From Cranoglanis bouderius (taxonomy: Eukaryota > Chordata > Actinopteri > Siluriformes > Cranoglanididae), in contig CM042552.1 in NCBI GenBank assembly GCA_023630585.1, positions 18,514,069 through 18,578,068 of the forward strand: a DNA stretch of 64,000 bases, given 5' to 3'. The translations under genes were made by a program, and so were the position numbers. How positions within the stretch are numbered: the first letter of the stretch is position 1; each line of letters starts with the position of its first letter. The notes under the pieces were generated by a model, which saw only the letters and a list, made by a program, of their open reading frames with translations, did not search any database and had not been told where the DNA came from. Shown here one piece after another: positions 25,336-37,060 of this stretch.

Positions 25336-26796
25336 TATATCTAAATTTCCAAGATTCCATAGCTACGAGAATGTTGTAAGAACATACGTTTTTTTTTTTT
25401 TTTTTAATGTAAGAAGTTTCTTAGAAGGTTAGATATAACATTCTTGCAATGCTGTAAAAACATCAGCTGTAATCTTGGTCCAGATTAGATTAGATTAGAT
25501 TAGATTCAACTTTATTGTCATTACACATGTATAAATACAAGGTAACGAAATGCAGTTTAGCATCCAATCAGAAGTGCAAGAGTGCAAGAACATGCTTACA
25601 CGATGTTTCAGCAATGTTGTAGAAACATTTAGAAATGTTATGTTATGACAGACTGACCATTTTTGGAACCAAACATCCCTTAGAGCCGTAAAATTCGTAA
25701 AATGTTTTGCTAACCTAAGTTTGTTACCTTTGTAACTTTGTAACTAATGTTTGAAATTTGGCTAGCTAACCTGAGAATTATTGTAAGTTGTCCAGCGAAA
25801 TTGTCTAACTGGAAACATTATGTGTGCGATGTTCTAATAACATTGTGAAGCAAAACCATTTTTTCAGGTTTTTAGAACATTGAGAGAGCGTTATTAGAAC
25901 ATTCAATAAATATTCTAAGAAAGTTAAAACTACATTCATGCAATGTTCTAATAAAAAAAAAAAAAATTCCATTAACATTCCAACAGCGAAAAAAGTTGCA
26001 GTAACATTTTAGGAACATTTATGAACACTATGTTACAATAGAACCAAAAGTTCCTTAAACCATATCGCTCAGAAAATGCTTTGCTAACCTAAATTTGTTT
26101 TAGCTGGAAAACAGCCAATGAGCATGTTACCTAGCTAATCTGCTAATGATTCTAAATTAGCTAGCTACCCTGAACAATATTAGAATACAAGTACTGAACA
26201 AGTAAAACATCAGCAGTAATAATGGTTTGCTTCACAAATATATTAGAACATTGCTCACGCAGTGATCTAGCTAGGCAAAAACTAACATAATGGAAGGCAT
26301 TATTGTTAGGAATGTTTATAAATGTGAAAAGATGGAACAAAAGTTCCTGGAACCGTAACCTTCAGATATCCTTCTACCTAAAATAAATTAGTTAGCTGGA
26401 TAATTGAGCTTATGATCCTAAATTGGCTAACTTGGTAATGATTCTTAATTGGCTAGCAACCCAGGTAACATGATGGGAATATTAGTGGTAATGGTAATGG
26501 TCCTACAACTAAAAATGTTCCATCAACGTTGTAGGAATGTTTATAAAAGTTATGTTACGACAGAAGACCCACTCGGCTGGGTAATTTAGCCATTTAATGA
26601 TCGTAAATTGTCAAACATTGAAATCTGTGATTAACAGCCTATAAACTCTTGGTGCTTGGTCCCCTTAATCGCTGCTTCCAGCTAGATATAATGCTGTTAA
26701 CTCTGGTGTAAATGCTGTTTGGGCATGAATTATGGTTAAAATTTTTCAGACCAACTCATGATGCCATGGAGCCAAAGGAGGGGATTGAAACATCTG

Positions 26797-26798
<2 letters not shown>
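25336..26798. other. AT-rich DNA with degenerate 'agaacatt' repeats and one dispersed-repeat tail
   Basis: Words such as ttagaacattgag, taggaacatttatg and gaaccaaaagttcc recur at irregular spacing from 25590 to 26560, suggesting a very old tandem repeat. A (TTAGA)n run (25484-25506) is followed by ttcaactttattgtcattac, a phrase that often ends short dispersed repeats in fish. There is a poly-T run at 25390-25406. No gene seen. Confidence 0.5.

Positions 26799-26866
<68 letters not shown>
26799..26866. repeat. (CA)34 microsatellite
   Basis: A pure run, 68 bp. Confidence 0.96.
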
Positions 26867-26867
<1 letters not shown>

Positions 26868-26999
26868 GCTGTCTCTTTCTCTTGTGAATATTAACAGCGT
26901 GTTCTCTCATCTCCATGATCGATACGTGAGCCGGACTGACAGCCGCACGCTAATTGAAGACGACATGTTTTTAAAAGAGATGAACGCCCACAGATGAGA

Positions 27000-27015
27000 G
27001 ACAGAGAAAGAAAAA

Positions 27016-27060
<45 letters not shown>

Positions 27061-27066
27061 AGAGAC
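27000..27066. repeat. (GA)n microsatellite, imperfect
   Basis: GA run with a few A, C and G interruptions. Confidence 0.9.
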
Positions 27067-27821
27067 AGGATGACAGATCTGCGTGTAGATGCTTGGGTTA
27101 TCGGTCCAGACGCGTCAGACAGACCTCTCTGACCATCAGCGGGGGAAAGAAATGGCGCCCGAGTGGCTCGCTTTGTAACAACTGACAGGAAATATTACAG
27201 AGATAAAATTACAAGGTTGCCACTGTGACTGTGTGACATTGTGGGCTTAAGGACAACGTGAAGGTTTGGGTCTGAAAAAAAAAAAAAAAAAATGGCCTTA
27301 GCAGAAATGATTAGTACCAAGGTTTCTATTATGCTTCTAAATAAAGAGATGTAACAGCCTTTTCTTATTACCAGACAAAACTCCTTTTTCTTTCGGTGGA
27401 TTAAATCCAAAATGGCTGCCATTTCCTCAATCAAAACAATTTTGTAATTAGGCTCACATCACACCATTTAGCTTCAAATATGATACAATTACACTGAAAG
27501 CTATTCATCCTTATTTAGCAACAAAAAAAGATGAAATTTAGCAACAAAAAAAGATGAAATGGTCATAATTTAAGTGTGTAATTTTGCCTTTTAGTGGCGG
27601 ATCCAAAATGGCCGACATTTCATAATTTCTACAGTCCAAATGATTAGGTGATAAGGGCTACGTTGCTAACCTAGAATTATTTTTTTTCTTTTCTTTATTC
27701 TTTCATTAAATCCACCCTATCATTTCCTTCTTTAATTCTTTCTTTGTACAACATACACATTATAAGTGTATATATGTATATATCCATTTATAGTATACAG
27801 TGTACAGTATATACAGTACTG
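27067..27821. other. Unique DNA; two AAATGGC-type words
   Basis: No gene seen. The phrase atccaaaatggc occurs at about 27407 and 27600 with a different 3' side each time, and tagcaacaaaaaaagatgaaa is duplicated in tandem at 27517-27557. AAAATGGC matches the YY1 core, but function is unproven. Confidence 0.35.
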
Positions 27822-28975
27822 AAGGGCTGCAACTGCCGATTAATTAATAATTGGCCGATTATTTTTTTCCGATTAATTGGGGGGGGGGCTTTCAGAACCA
27901 TTTCTTCATTTATTTAAAACAAAATCCTTTAGAAATATAAATTTCAGACTAAAACCTTACATTAACACAACTGTTTGTCCAATTATATATTACCTAATAC
28001 AACTAATAAACTAATAAATATAAATAAGTTTTTATGCTTTATTTTTCATGAATGCACAAAAAAGCACCGATAATTAAAATACAATCCTAAATTAATAATA
28101 AAATCTCCCATTCACTGCACCTTGTGGTTTCTGTTACTCACTGTCTTTAGGCATATTGTTTTACTTATGTTTACTTTGATCGTAGTGTTTTAATTAGACA
28201 TTACAGCTCTCACTACGCTCCCACTGTTTATCACCGCATCTACACTGCGAGTGAGGAGCAGTGCAGCCTCGTTACTAATAGATCACTTCCGTTATAATAA
28301 ACAACAGAAGTTACTGCAAGCGCGTAAAATACAGTATATAATGACAATAAACTTGAATTAAAATAAACCTTTTAAACAACTCGCACCAATTTCCCCAAGC
28401 CCTTGCCCAGTGGAGCATTTTAGATATAAACAAAAGTTTGTGCTCCCGCATCACTGTCGTGCTTCCATGCTACACAAGCTCCACTTTGTAAAGTTTGCAG
28501 TTTACAATCTTCTTCACTGCATTTAATATAACATGCTCCCCTGCCTTAGAGGACTTGGGTCGCACACTTTTTTCCCGCTTTTTTCATGTTGGGAATAAAA
28601 GGTAACGCTGACAAGCAAGAAATTTTCGTTGACTCTGGGTATTCTGCTAAAGCTAGTGGTGTAGCATTACGTGCGTTTGACATCATGCGCCATCGACAGG
28701 GAAACGGCTTACACTTCCGGTTAGTGAAAAAACCTCTAGTGTTCCATTTGAGACGATACTACCCTTCTAAACTTCATACACTAGACATTAGAATACATAG
28801 TGCATAGTGTAAGTGTACAGTACGTCATTTGGGACACAACTTTAGTGTTTACTCTCTGATGCACGTTTTCGGAACAGAGTTAACGTGATGAGTAAACGTG
28901 CTCCGCGCAGATTTGTTCACAACGATTTTTAGAATTGATTATTATCGATTTTATCGATTAGTTGTTGCAGCTCTA
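27822..28975. mobile_element. hAT-type non-autonomous element
   Basis: The ends AAGGGCTGCAAC and GTTGCAGCTCTA are inverted repeats of the type common in fish hAT elements. Beyond them lie cgattaattaataattggcc and the mirrored tatcgattttatcgattag. The 8-bp duplication CAGTACTG flanks it exactly (27814-27821 and 28976-28983), as expected for hAT. No transposase frame remains; a 73-codon frame at 28586 shows no match. It sits in the first bases of a Tc1-like terminal repeat. Confidence 0.85.
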
Positions 28976-29125
28976 CAGTACTGTGCTCTACAGTAAAGTT
29001 TTAGGCACCCTATTTTTTAAGTACAAACTTTGATATAGATTTTTGATTTTATGACTTCTACATTATCAATTCAGTACAAAAAACATTTTAGATTCCCAAA
29101 CTGAAAAAAAAACTCCTTTCAAACT
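28976..29125. mobile_element. Tc1-like terminal fragment
   Basis: Reads TA then CAGTACTGTGC...agttttaggcaccc, a terminal repeat class of fish Tc1-like elements recognised by recall, followed by its AT-rich sub-terminal part. The body of the element is missing. Confidence 0.6.
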
Positions 29126-29439
29126 CCTTTAAAAAAATGTGCCAAATTTGGTTTCCAAATGGCTGCTTTGTGCAAGATTCCAATTATTTCAATCAGAAAG
29201 ATTACGTGATTAAAGTCAAACGGCCAGTCATGAGGCATTTTAAAGCTTTTCTATTCAGCGTTTAGCTTCTACCGATTGTGCCGCCCAGATTTGAGTAAAT
29301 AAGGATAAAGATTTATTGCACTCATAGTTAACCATGCTAATTTAATATTAAATGCTTGTTTGTGATACTTCCATTTTGAAATGTAGGCAATTAGGCTTTC
29401 TTTTTTTTTTGGTTCTTATTTGGATGAAAGTTCTCCTGA

Positions 29440-29845
29440 AAAAACTCCTTGGTTCACAGTAAGCCCCTTTCTCCAGGCGCTTAATTGAAGCCGTAATTAA
29501 CAATCCTCTCAACTCTGATACTTTGATTCTAGCCTTGTTAACGAACAGAGCGCGTTCCTAAATTAGTGCGCTACCAGGACGCGGGCACGCGGGGGTCCTG
29601 CGGGATGCTAGTGGCTGCGTTCTGCGCTAATGAATCCAGCGGGTTTTAATGAGCTGAGATTAGCTTTGATTCTTAAGGGGCCGGCGGTGAAGTCAGCATT
29701 CGTCATGCCGAACAAAGCACCGCTCAGGCGTGCACTAATGACGAAGGGTCACCCGGACATCGAGAGGCTGCAGTTTGCTTTGCATTTATATTAGCGTCTC
29801 GTGGGAAAGGAAACTTGTTTATGCACTAATTTAACATTCATTTTG
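29440..29845. other. Complex TAAT-rich block, candidate conserved enhancer
   Basis: Repeat-free, GC-balanced sequence. It contains TTAATTGAAG (29481), CGTAATTAAC (29492), CTAATGAATC (29627), TTTAATGAGC (29644), CTAATGACG (29734) and the SOX-type word AACAAAG (29711). Short frames are closed. The density of homeodomain-like sites in an intron is typical of vertebrate conserved non-coding elements; conservation itself cannot be seen here. Confidence 0.45.
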
Positions 29846-29939
29846 TCCTTTTGTCCAGCTGCTGTACACCGAGCCTGACGTGGACGTCCTTATTCCCTTG
29901 TTTTTGTCCTTTAGCTAGGCTACAACGTCCAAACCACAA

Positions 29940-30017
29940 ACCCAAACTGAGCAGTGTATCACAATATCACCCCAAATCCCATAACTTCTAAACAACAAGT
30001 ATTTTTTTCCCTCACAA

Positions 30018-30054
<37 letters not shown>

Positions 30055-30150
30055 CCACCGAGACCTGAGACCAATGTTGGATGGTGATGTCACAATGGGC
30101 ATTACAGCAGCCGGCCAATCAGCATCTTCGATTCAACTCACACCCAGGAG
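29940..30150 (-). repeat. Dispersed repeat family X, copy 2
   Basis: On the minus strand the core at 30080-30145 matches 9810-9874: gttgaatcgaagatgctgat then ggctgctgtaat and gtgacatca. A (CT)n run (30020-30051) splits the copy. Confidence 0.6.
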
Positions 30151-30159
30151 AACACTACA

Positions 30160-30560
30160 CTTATTACAACACACACTTGTCTTTCTTTCTTCACTTTTCC
30201 TTTTGATCCACCCCTAAATATATTCATTTTCAGTCCCAATCTTTTCATTTCTCCTTCCATTTTCCATCATTCCCTTTCATCCAGTCCTCATTCTTTCTTT
30301 GGACAGCACACACATTATAATTACGTGCTTTCACTCCATTCTATTTAAAATATTCTTTCTTTTCTTCTTTCTTTTTTCATGTGCATCTGTTTTCTTTGAT
30401 TCTTCCTTCATTTCTTCACCTCCCTTTTGTATTTTTTTTTTTCCATCTTCAAACCTATTTCCTCCATCCATTTTCTTTTCAGTTCTCCTTCACACTTCGT
30501 TTTCATTCGTTCCTGGACAGTCCAGTTCTGGACGCAGGGCTGTGAATGGTCTAATCTCTA
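30160..30560. repeat. Pyrimidine-rich low-complexity region
   Basis: C/T-biased with TTTC, TCCTT and CCATT words but no clean period. The phrase cattataattac is shared with 36870 and, in part, 27758. Confidence 0.5.
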
Positions 30561-30611
30561 TGGATGCATGACAGCCGCACTGACAGTCAGATATTAATGC
30601 AAAACATCCTG

Positions 30612-30615
<4 letters not shown>

Positions 30616-30645
<30 letters not shown>

Positions 30646-30690
30646 TGAGAGAGAGAGAGAGAGATAAAGAGAGAGAGAGAGAAAAAGAGA
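30616..30690. repeat. (GT)n(GA)n compound microsatellite
   Basis: GT run (30616-30642) followed by GA-rich sequence with small interruptions. Confidence 0.92.
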
Positions 30691-30735
30691 ATAAAAAAAC
30701 CTGACTTACACCTGCATTCATGACATAATGGCTAG

Positions 30736-30829
30736 CCTGTATACTATATGTTATTTTGTGTTTTATTCTGTTTACTATAATGCTAGTTTCTATTTAGCTT
30801 GTTTACTATAATGTTGGTTCATGTTTACT
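30736..30829. repeat. 31-bp minisatellite, left fragment
   Basis: About three diverged units with tttactataatgctagtttc. The same repeat continues at 34614 on the other side of the composite insertion. Confidence 0.75.
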
Positions 30830-31412
30830 CAGGGCTGCCGACTTTGGTGAGATTTCTGAATCAAATGACCTTTTTTGCTGTTCGGAGATGAGAATTATGG
30901 TGTAAAATGTGCGCAACGTCATACATCACTCTCTTCCGTTGGACTGTTTCTATTTCGTCCTCACCATGCCTTGTCTTTGCTCTCCATTGCCGTCAATACT
31001 TTTCATAAAAGTCCCCACGAAATCAAAACTGACGGCTTGTGGCTTTTAGCATGAATATGTTCGCCTTGAGGTTATCTTTAAGCTAGTGCGCTCCAAAACA
31101 ATGACAAAAATTCACATTTAGAAGATATACGCATTCAAAACGTACGGTCTCTCTCTACCACCAATGTTGACGACATCATTCTACACTTCAGCTTCTCGTC
31201 AGATTTTCTGTCCCATCAAATGCTCTCTGGAATCTGAAGTGTCCCGCCCCCAACATAATAAAAATCCATGGTATTAACTGTCAAGTACGGCTTAGCCCGG
31301 CTAGTTATGACAAACCAGCGTTATTGTACTGCTCACTTTCTTACAAGCACGATTTCTCTAATGGTACAATGGTAATATCACTTATAACAACAAGTCATTG
31401 GTTCCAGCGTAA

Positions 31413-31576
31413 TGTAACGTCTGACGGTATCAAACTGATTTCTGAATCAACCTGGGCTTAGCACAGAGGTTTCTTTTGTTTCTTTTGAGCTGTAAGTCCC
31501 TATCTGTTTAATGACCACTCTGGCCCCAGTTTGACCAGATACCTTTGGAATGCTAATGACCAACCTTCCCCCCTTG

Positions 31577-31622
<46 letters not shown>

Positions 31623-33166
31623 ACACACACACACACACACACAAGCTTACCTTACACACACAATGGAGAAATCTCTCTCTTTTCAATGTAACGTGTAATT
31701 ATATGTAATTATTCGATGTCCAAATAGTGTGATGTTTTCGTGTTTGCATATATTGTGTGTTCATGTAACCTTAATGATTTTAGATAGTTTTAATTTAGGA
31801 TATCATTTTAAATGTCTGCAACCCAGTTTTATTTGTAATATTCTTTACAAGTCCATCGAATTTGGTATGTAGTTAATCGTCTCGAGATACCCTGATTGAT
31901 TATGCATATCATATTGCAATGGGATACATTATTTCATGCTTTCTCTTAATTTCATTTATAATATGGTATAAACCGACTCCTCCCTGGACATGCAGATCCA
32001 ACTTCCTGATTGGCCCATAGCCCAAAGAGGCGTGTGCGTTGGTGTTGTCTTTAAAACAACACCATGCTTTGAAACTTCCTCAGTGGTCTTCAGTCTCAGT
32101 CTTCGCAGTCTCTTCAGTAACTCTTCACTCACACTCTTCTGGTTTCTCTCTCCCCCGGGGCCACGTGCCCCGGGAAGAGGAAGCCAGGATCTCTCTCTCC
32201 CGGCCAAAAGATGCAAGCTCTTCATGGCCGACGGCCTTTTCAAACGGCACGACGTACCAGTGAACTCTACACGACCTCGCGCGAACTTTCATACCGAAGC
32301 CATGCAAGTATAGTTAAATGGATCTATACATGCGTTAAGATTGTACCCCTGTTTACAGGAGATTTAAGTTCGTTGCTTGTTTTGAAAAAGGCTAATTAGT
32401 TGTGTTTTTGTCCGCCATTCCCTTTTATTTCATTACTTTCTCTCTATACCTTTTCTTCCCTTGTATATAGATGTGCATATGTATGTTTTGCTTAGAGTTA
32501 GTCGTGTGTATCCATAGTTACATCTAGTTATTAAAATCTATTATCCCACGCTTGATTTGTCTCTGTTTTGTCACGTAATGAGTCCCTTAAACGCTGCAAT
32601 CTCGATTACCCGCTCTAATCTTTAATAACAAACTTCGTTGGTTAATTCTTCCTGGCCAGAAGGATAAATTCCCTCTTTAGAGTTCATAATTCCAAACTAG
32701 ACTACAGCTAACCCTAAAAGCTGATCTAGACCACATACATAGTCATAATTAATTATAATCCGTTGTAGTTAATTATCTATATGTATATGTGCACATACAT
32801 GAATTCCCTTTCATGGCTGATGTATATTTATAACTGGTCACAACACGCGTTGATTAGATATATAGATATATTTCACGCCATTCGAGCTAATTCCTTATAT
32901 AAATTGGAGAATACATTTAAACGTGTTAAACATCTTTTAATTTGTTACATAAATTGTAACTGGTGGGAATATTTTTAAACGTTGCAGATTCATCGGAGTT
33001 ACTACACATTCCTGTAGATAACGCGGGCACGCTTTAAAACTCGTCTCCTTTAAAAAGGTGCTTCGAATCTAAGCGTGCGCTTCTGTTTCATTTTTCATGT
33101 TTAAAGTTGATCCATTTCATTATTCTGGTGGAAAAGAATAATGCTAGTAATGATTGATTCGTTACA
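31413..33166 (+). mobile_element. Solo LTR, copy 3
   Basis: Begins TGTAACG and ends CGTTACA, with the 4-bp duplication GTAA on both sides (31409-31412, 33167-33170). It is closely similar to copy 2 along its length. It keeps the (CA)n tract (31579-31643), the inverted CCAAT box (near 32010) and the GC hairpin with CACGTG (32154-32174). It has the same short conserved open frames (31990-32313, 32781-32978) with no known domain. No internal region is present. Confidence 0.88.
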
Positions 33167-33384
33167 GTAACATATTAATTGTAAACCAGCTTATTGACAA
33201 GAATGGGCAATTATACACTTGTAAATGAAAAAGAATTTTACAAAATAATGAAGTGTATCAGCCAGTGGCAAACTAACTTTAACCAAATCTTCAGCTGTGG
33301 ATATTAATGATTCAACCTTACAAAGTCCCCAACCTTTAATGGTCTTTCCATTTTTGATAAACATTTTAATTAGTGCACACATTA

Positions 33385-33592
33385 GGAGTGGTGAGTAGTG
33401 AACACACACTACGAACCATGAACACACCCGGACCAGTGGGCAGCCATTTTTGCTGTGGCGCCCGGGGAGCAGTTGAGGGTTAAGGGCCTTGCTCAAGGGC
33501 CCAACAGTGGCAGCTTGGCGGTGCTGGGATTTGAACTCGTGACCTTCCAATCAGTAGCCCAACTTCTTAACCACTGAGCTACCACCGCCCCT
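33385..33592 (-). mobile_element. tRNA-derived SINE
   Basis: Read on the minus strand it begins GGGGCGGTGGTAGCTCAGTG. It contains a pol III A box (TGGTAGCTCAGTGG, 33571-33584) and a B box (GTCACGAGTTCAAATCCC, 33526-33543) at tRNA-like spacing. The body with cttgagcaaggcccttaacc is widespread in fish and resembles the Mermaid-type SINE described in catfish (recall). The 3' end is uncertain. Not a functional tRNA: no acceptor pairing was seen. Confidence 0.82.
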
Positions 33593-34613
33593 ATCGTCTG
33601 ATCCAATCCTCCACATAATCCAAGATGGTTTAAAGCTCACCATTTATCATCTGGACCTTACCTTATAAATATAAATCTGTTATCTCTACCTCATTTAGGG
33701 TTATGACTTTAAAGTGGGCATGACAACAAAATTTTACAAAACCTTACATTTAAAACCATATGATATTTTACTCATTTTACAAAACCTACAATTTTCTGAA
33801 AAAAAAAAAAAAACAAATTACATCATTCATCTTCTAATTATTTTAGCAAAGTTTTAAATCCACAAGACAACAAAACCTCATATATTATCTTCTGTAACAC
33901 TGATCTTAAGGTACACTTTGAAACCCTTTCAGACACGAGAATACAAAACAAGAAACTTTAGCCCGGGCTGTGAGGTAAGCTAAACGCTATTGGCTATTTA
34001 AAAAGGAGGCGGAGACACTCAATATGTCCCACCCTGATTTCAATGGAGATTACATCAACACATCAGATAACACTGCACGTTTCAAGGCACTTCATGCGGA
34101 CTTTAAAATATCGTCCCCGTCGTTTACAGTGTCTTTACCCGCTCTCTTTTAAAAATACTTCACAACTGTTTTTTAAATCTCAATAAAACTGACTGACGCA
34201 GGCTACATTTCCGTATCAGTAATAGCTATTTTAGACCTGTAAACCGAATGATCTGTGTGCACAAACACTGACGTTTCACAACAACGTCTCAACATCTCCG
34301 TCTCCGTGGATCGTCGCGCAGGCGGAGGTTAGCGGCTTATATACAGCGACCTTCCACAGCGCGGGAGGAAATGTGAGGACCCTGCCACTTCAGACTGGTC
34401 CAATCAAGAAGCTGCAGGACTTCATTGGTCTAATTAAACCGCACACCTTCTCCATACTGACAGAAATAAAATCATGTGAGCCGAACAGATTTGTGACTAT
34501 GCTGTATTTTTACATTTTAATTTGGTGTGAAATTTACTTTGGCAGCGTGAGGGTGTGAGACAGAGACTGAAAGTGTGTGTCTCATGCCAAATGTGTGAGA
34601 GTTGACAACCCTG

Positions 34614-34858
34614 GTTTTTGGCCTGCTAGTTTCAGTAAGTCTGTTTCTACAATGCTAGTTTGTATTTAGCCTGTTTACTACAATGCTAGTTTGTATTTAA
34701 CCTGTTTACTACAATGCTAGTTTGTATTTAACCTGTTTACTACAATGCTAGTTTGTATTTAACCTGTTTACTACAATGCTAGTTTGTATTTAACATGTTT
34801 ACTATAATGCTAGTTTGTATTTAACCTGTTTACTATAATGCTAGCTCATGATTAGCCT
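34614..34858. repeat. 31-bp minisatellite, right part
   Basis: About seven units of ttgtatttaacctgtttac plus tacaatgctag. The units are nearly identical in the middle, so the amplification is recent. Confidence 0.9.
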
Positions 34859-35334
34859 GGTCAGTGGTGTATTAGCTAAAGAAAAAAGAAAAAAAAAGGG
34901 GGCAACCTGTTGTGTACACAGGAGCCACTGACTCTCTCAGAATGATGTGAGTGGAAGAGAAAAGTTCTGGCACAATTTGAAGAAAATAAACGGTAGAATT
35001 ATCAAACCCAGACTTATGTTTCAGTAAAAATACAATATAATTTGTGAAATTAATTGATCAGAAGACGTCGTTAGTGGAATCTCTGAACGACGAGTGTGAG
35101 CACCGAATGGAGCGTAAACGCACACGGAATGACTCTTACAGTGAGAAATGTGCTGTCCTGCCCTGTGTGTTTGTGTGTCTCTGGATCTCAGAGTGAGCGG
35201 AACGCAGGAATGTTAGCCATTAACGCCGAATTAGCTGCTGCTTAATTAAGCGCTGCTCTTGACGACTTCACTCTGTGATTCATGCTGTGAGTCCTGACCA
35301 CATCCTCTTCTTAATAACACATAATACGTCTGTG
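34859..35334. other. Unique DNA, possible conserved block at 35060-35310
   Basis: Complex sequence with gccattaacgccgaattagc and gcttaattaagcgctgc (35243-35259), the latter nearly palindromic. No gene recognised. Confidence 0.35.
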
Positions 35335-35525
35335 CTGAGGTGCGTGTGAAGTGCTTATCGTACGCAGACTCCAGTCGCACATGCTTCTGTAGAGAATTTC
35401 ACTGGACTTTTAGAGTTTGATAAACTTCATACAGTTGAAACAGTTTCGGACTAAAGTGTGAAACTTTCCCACTGAAACACGCTGACGCAATGTTGGACAA
35501 TTTCAGTTCCAACTGAGTTGCTTCT
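35335..35525 (-). repeat. Dispersed repeat family X, copy 3
   Basis: On the minus strand it matches 9900-10070 at about nine bases in ten over the best part, including gtgaaattctctacagaag and cacttcacacgcacctcagc. Its left edge on the minus strand abuts the truncated Tc1 copy. Confidence 0.7.
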
Positions 35526-36353
35526 CTCTCTTCGTGTAATCCCAGACAGACTTGATGATGTTGAGATCAGGGCTCTGTAGGGGGGCCATACCATCACTTC
35601 CAGGACTCCTTGTTCTTCTTTACGCTGAAGATAGTTCTTAATGACTTTTGTTGTATGTTTGGGGTCGTTGTCATGCTGCAGAATAAATTTGGGGCCAATC
35701 ACATCCCTCCCTGATGGTGTTGCATGATGGATAAGTATCTGCCTGTACTTCTCAGCATTGAGGAGACCATTAATTCTGACCAAATCCCCAGCTCCATTTG
35801 CAGAAATGCAGCCCCAAACTTGCAAGGAACCTCCACCATGCTTCACTGTTGCCTGCAGACACTCATTCGTGTACCGCTCTCCAGCCCTTCGGCAAACAAA
35901 CTGCCATCTGCTACGGCCAAACATGTCAAATTTTGACTCATCAGTCCAGAGCACCTGCTGAGATTTTTCTGCACCCCAGTTCCTGTGTTTTTGTGCATAG
36001 TTGAGTCGCGTGGCCCTGTTTCCACATCGGAGGTATGGCTTTTTTGCCGCAAGGCAACTTCTGACCAGACTTCTCCTGACAGTAGATGGGTGTACCAGGG
36101 TCCCACTGGTTTCTGCCAGGTCTGAGCTCATGGCACTGATGGACATCTTTCGATTGTGAAGGGAAGTAAGCCTGATGTGTCTTTCATCTGCTGCAGTAAG
36201 TTTCCTTGGCCGACCATTTCTTTGTGCTTCTTCAAAAGTGCTTGGACAACACATCTGGAAACCCCTGTCTGGCCTTGAAATTTCTGCCTGGGAGACACCT
36301 TGCTGATGCAGTATAACTACCTTCTGTCTTGTTGCTGTGCTCAGTCTTGCCAT
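35526..36353 (-). pseudogene. Tc1 transposase pseudogene
   Basis: The start is taken at MARLSTATRQKVVILHQQG (36353), as in the family. Domains in order are the helix-turn-helix region, then GRPRKL, then the catalytic domain with WTDESKF and LQHDNDPKHTT. A stretch near residues 28-45 is read in a shifted frame and followed by a deletion that restores it, so the frame stays open but the second DNA-binding helix is wrong. A 1-2 bp change in the G-run at about 35579-35586 shifts the frame before the third catalytic motif. In the correct frame the catalytic Glu codon is AAG Lys (35551-35553). Inactive. Confidence 0.9.
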
Positions 36354-36782
36354 GGTGTAGGTCTTTTGACAGTAAACTGTCTTCAGTAACCTCACCTTGT
36401 TAGCTGAGTTTGGCTGTTCCTCACCCAGTTTTATTCCTCCTACACAGCTGTTTCTGTTTCAGTTAATGATTGTGTTTCAGCCTACATATTGAATTGATGA
36501 TCATCAGCACCTGTTTGGTATAATTGTTTAATCATACAGCTGACTATATTCCAAAAAAATTCCTGACTGTGTGCAAGTGTACCTAGGATAATTGATGCTG
36601 TTTTGAAGGCACAGGGTGGTCACACCAAATATTGATTTGATGTAGATTTTTCTTCTATTCACTCACTTTGCATTTTGTTAATTGATAAATATAAACAATT
36701 AACATGTCTATTTTTGAAAGTATTCTTACTTTACAGCATTTTTTCACACCTGCGTAAAACTTTTGCAGTTTCCACAGTACTG
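35526..36782 (-). mobile_element. Tc1-like transposon, 3' truncated
   Basis: The 5' end on the minus strand (36782, next to TA) carries a fish Tc1 terminal repeat: CAGTACTGTGGAAACTGCAA. The 3' end is missing: similarity stops near 35526, within the catalytic domain, where dispersed repeat X begins. The terminal repeat and the last ~60 codons are lost. Confidence 0.88.
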
Positions 36783-36789
36783 TATATAT

Positions 36790-37060
36790 AGTTATCTTTT
36801 ATCCATACTTTAATTCCCTTTTCCTTGCTTTTCATCTTTTACTCCTTTTCTTTCCTTTGACAATGCATATTATAATTACACATTTTTTAACCTTCCTTCA
36901 TGCACTCTCTTATTCACTCTTTTCTTATTCCTCCATCTTGCCTCTCTCTTTGCCAACACTTTCGTATTTCCACCAATCCTTCATCATTCTTTTTAATTTT
37001 TTTTTTCCCTTTTCATCCATCCACTCATTTCTTTCGTCATTCCTTCCTTCTTTTCATTCT
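36790..37060. repeat. Pyrimidine-rich low-complexity region
   Basis: C/T-rich with no clean period. Shares tataattaca words with 30320 and 27760. Confidence 0.5.

Larger units (their letters stand above)
30830..34613. mobile_element. Composite: TIR DNA element carrying a solo LTR and a SINE
   Basis: Left end CAGGGCTGCCGAC (30830) and right end GTTGACAACCCTG (34613) form an imperfect inverted repeat of the kind seen in fish hAT-like elements. Both outer flanks are the same 31-bp minisatellite, which supports one insertion event. No clear 8-bp duplication remains. Inside are a solo LTR (31413-33166) and a SINE (about 33385-33592). Without them the host element would be about 1.8 kb. No transposase frame was recognised. 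Confidence 0.55.

Noticed and set aside
33385..33592. Functional tRNA gene on the minus strand
   Set aside because: A and B boxes are present, but the sequence continues as a typical SINE body and no acceptor stem pairing was found.
35451..36395. A 314-codon transposase frame that might be functional
   Set aside because: Read-through hides a frame-shifted DNA-binding helix, loss of the third catalytic motif, Glu-to-Lys change and loss of one element end.
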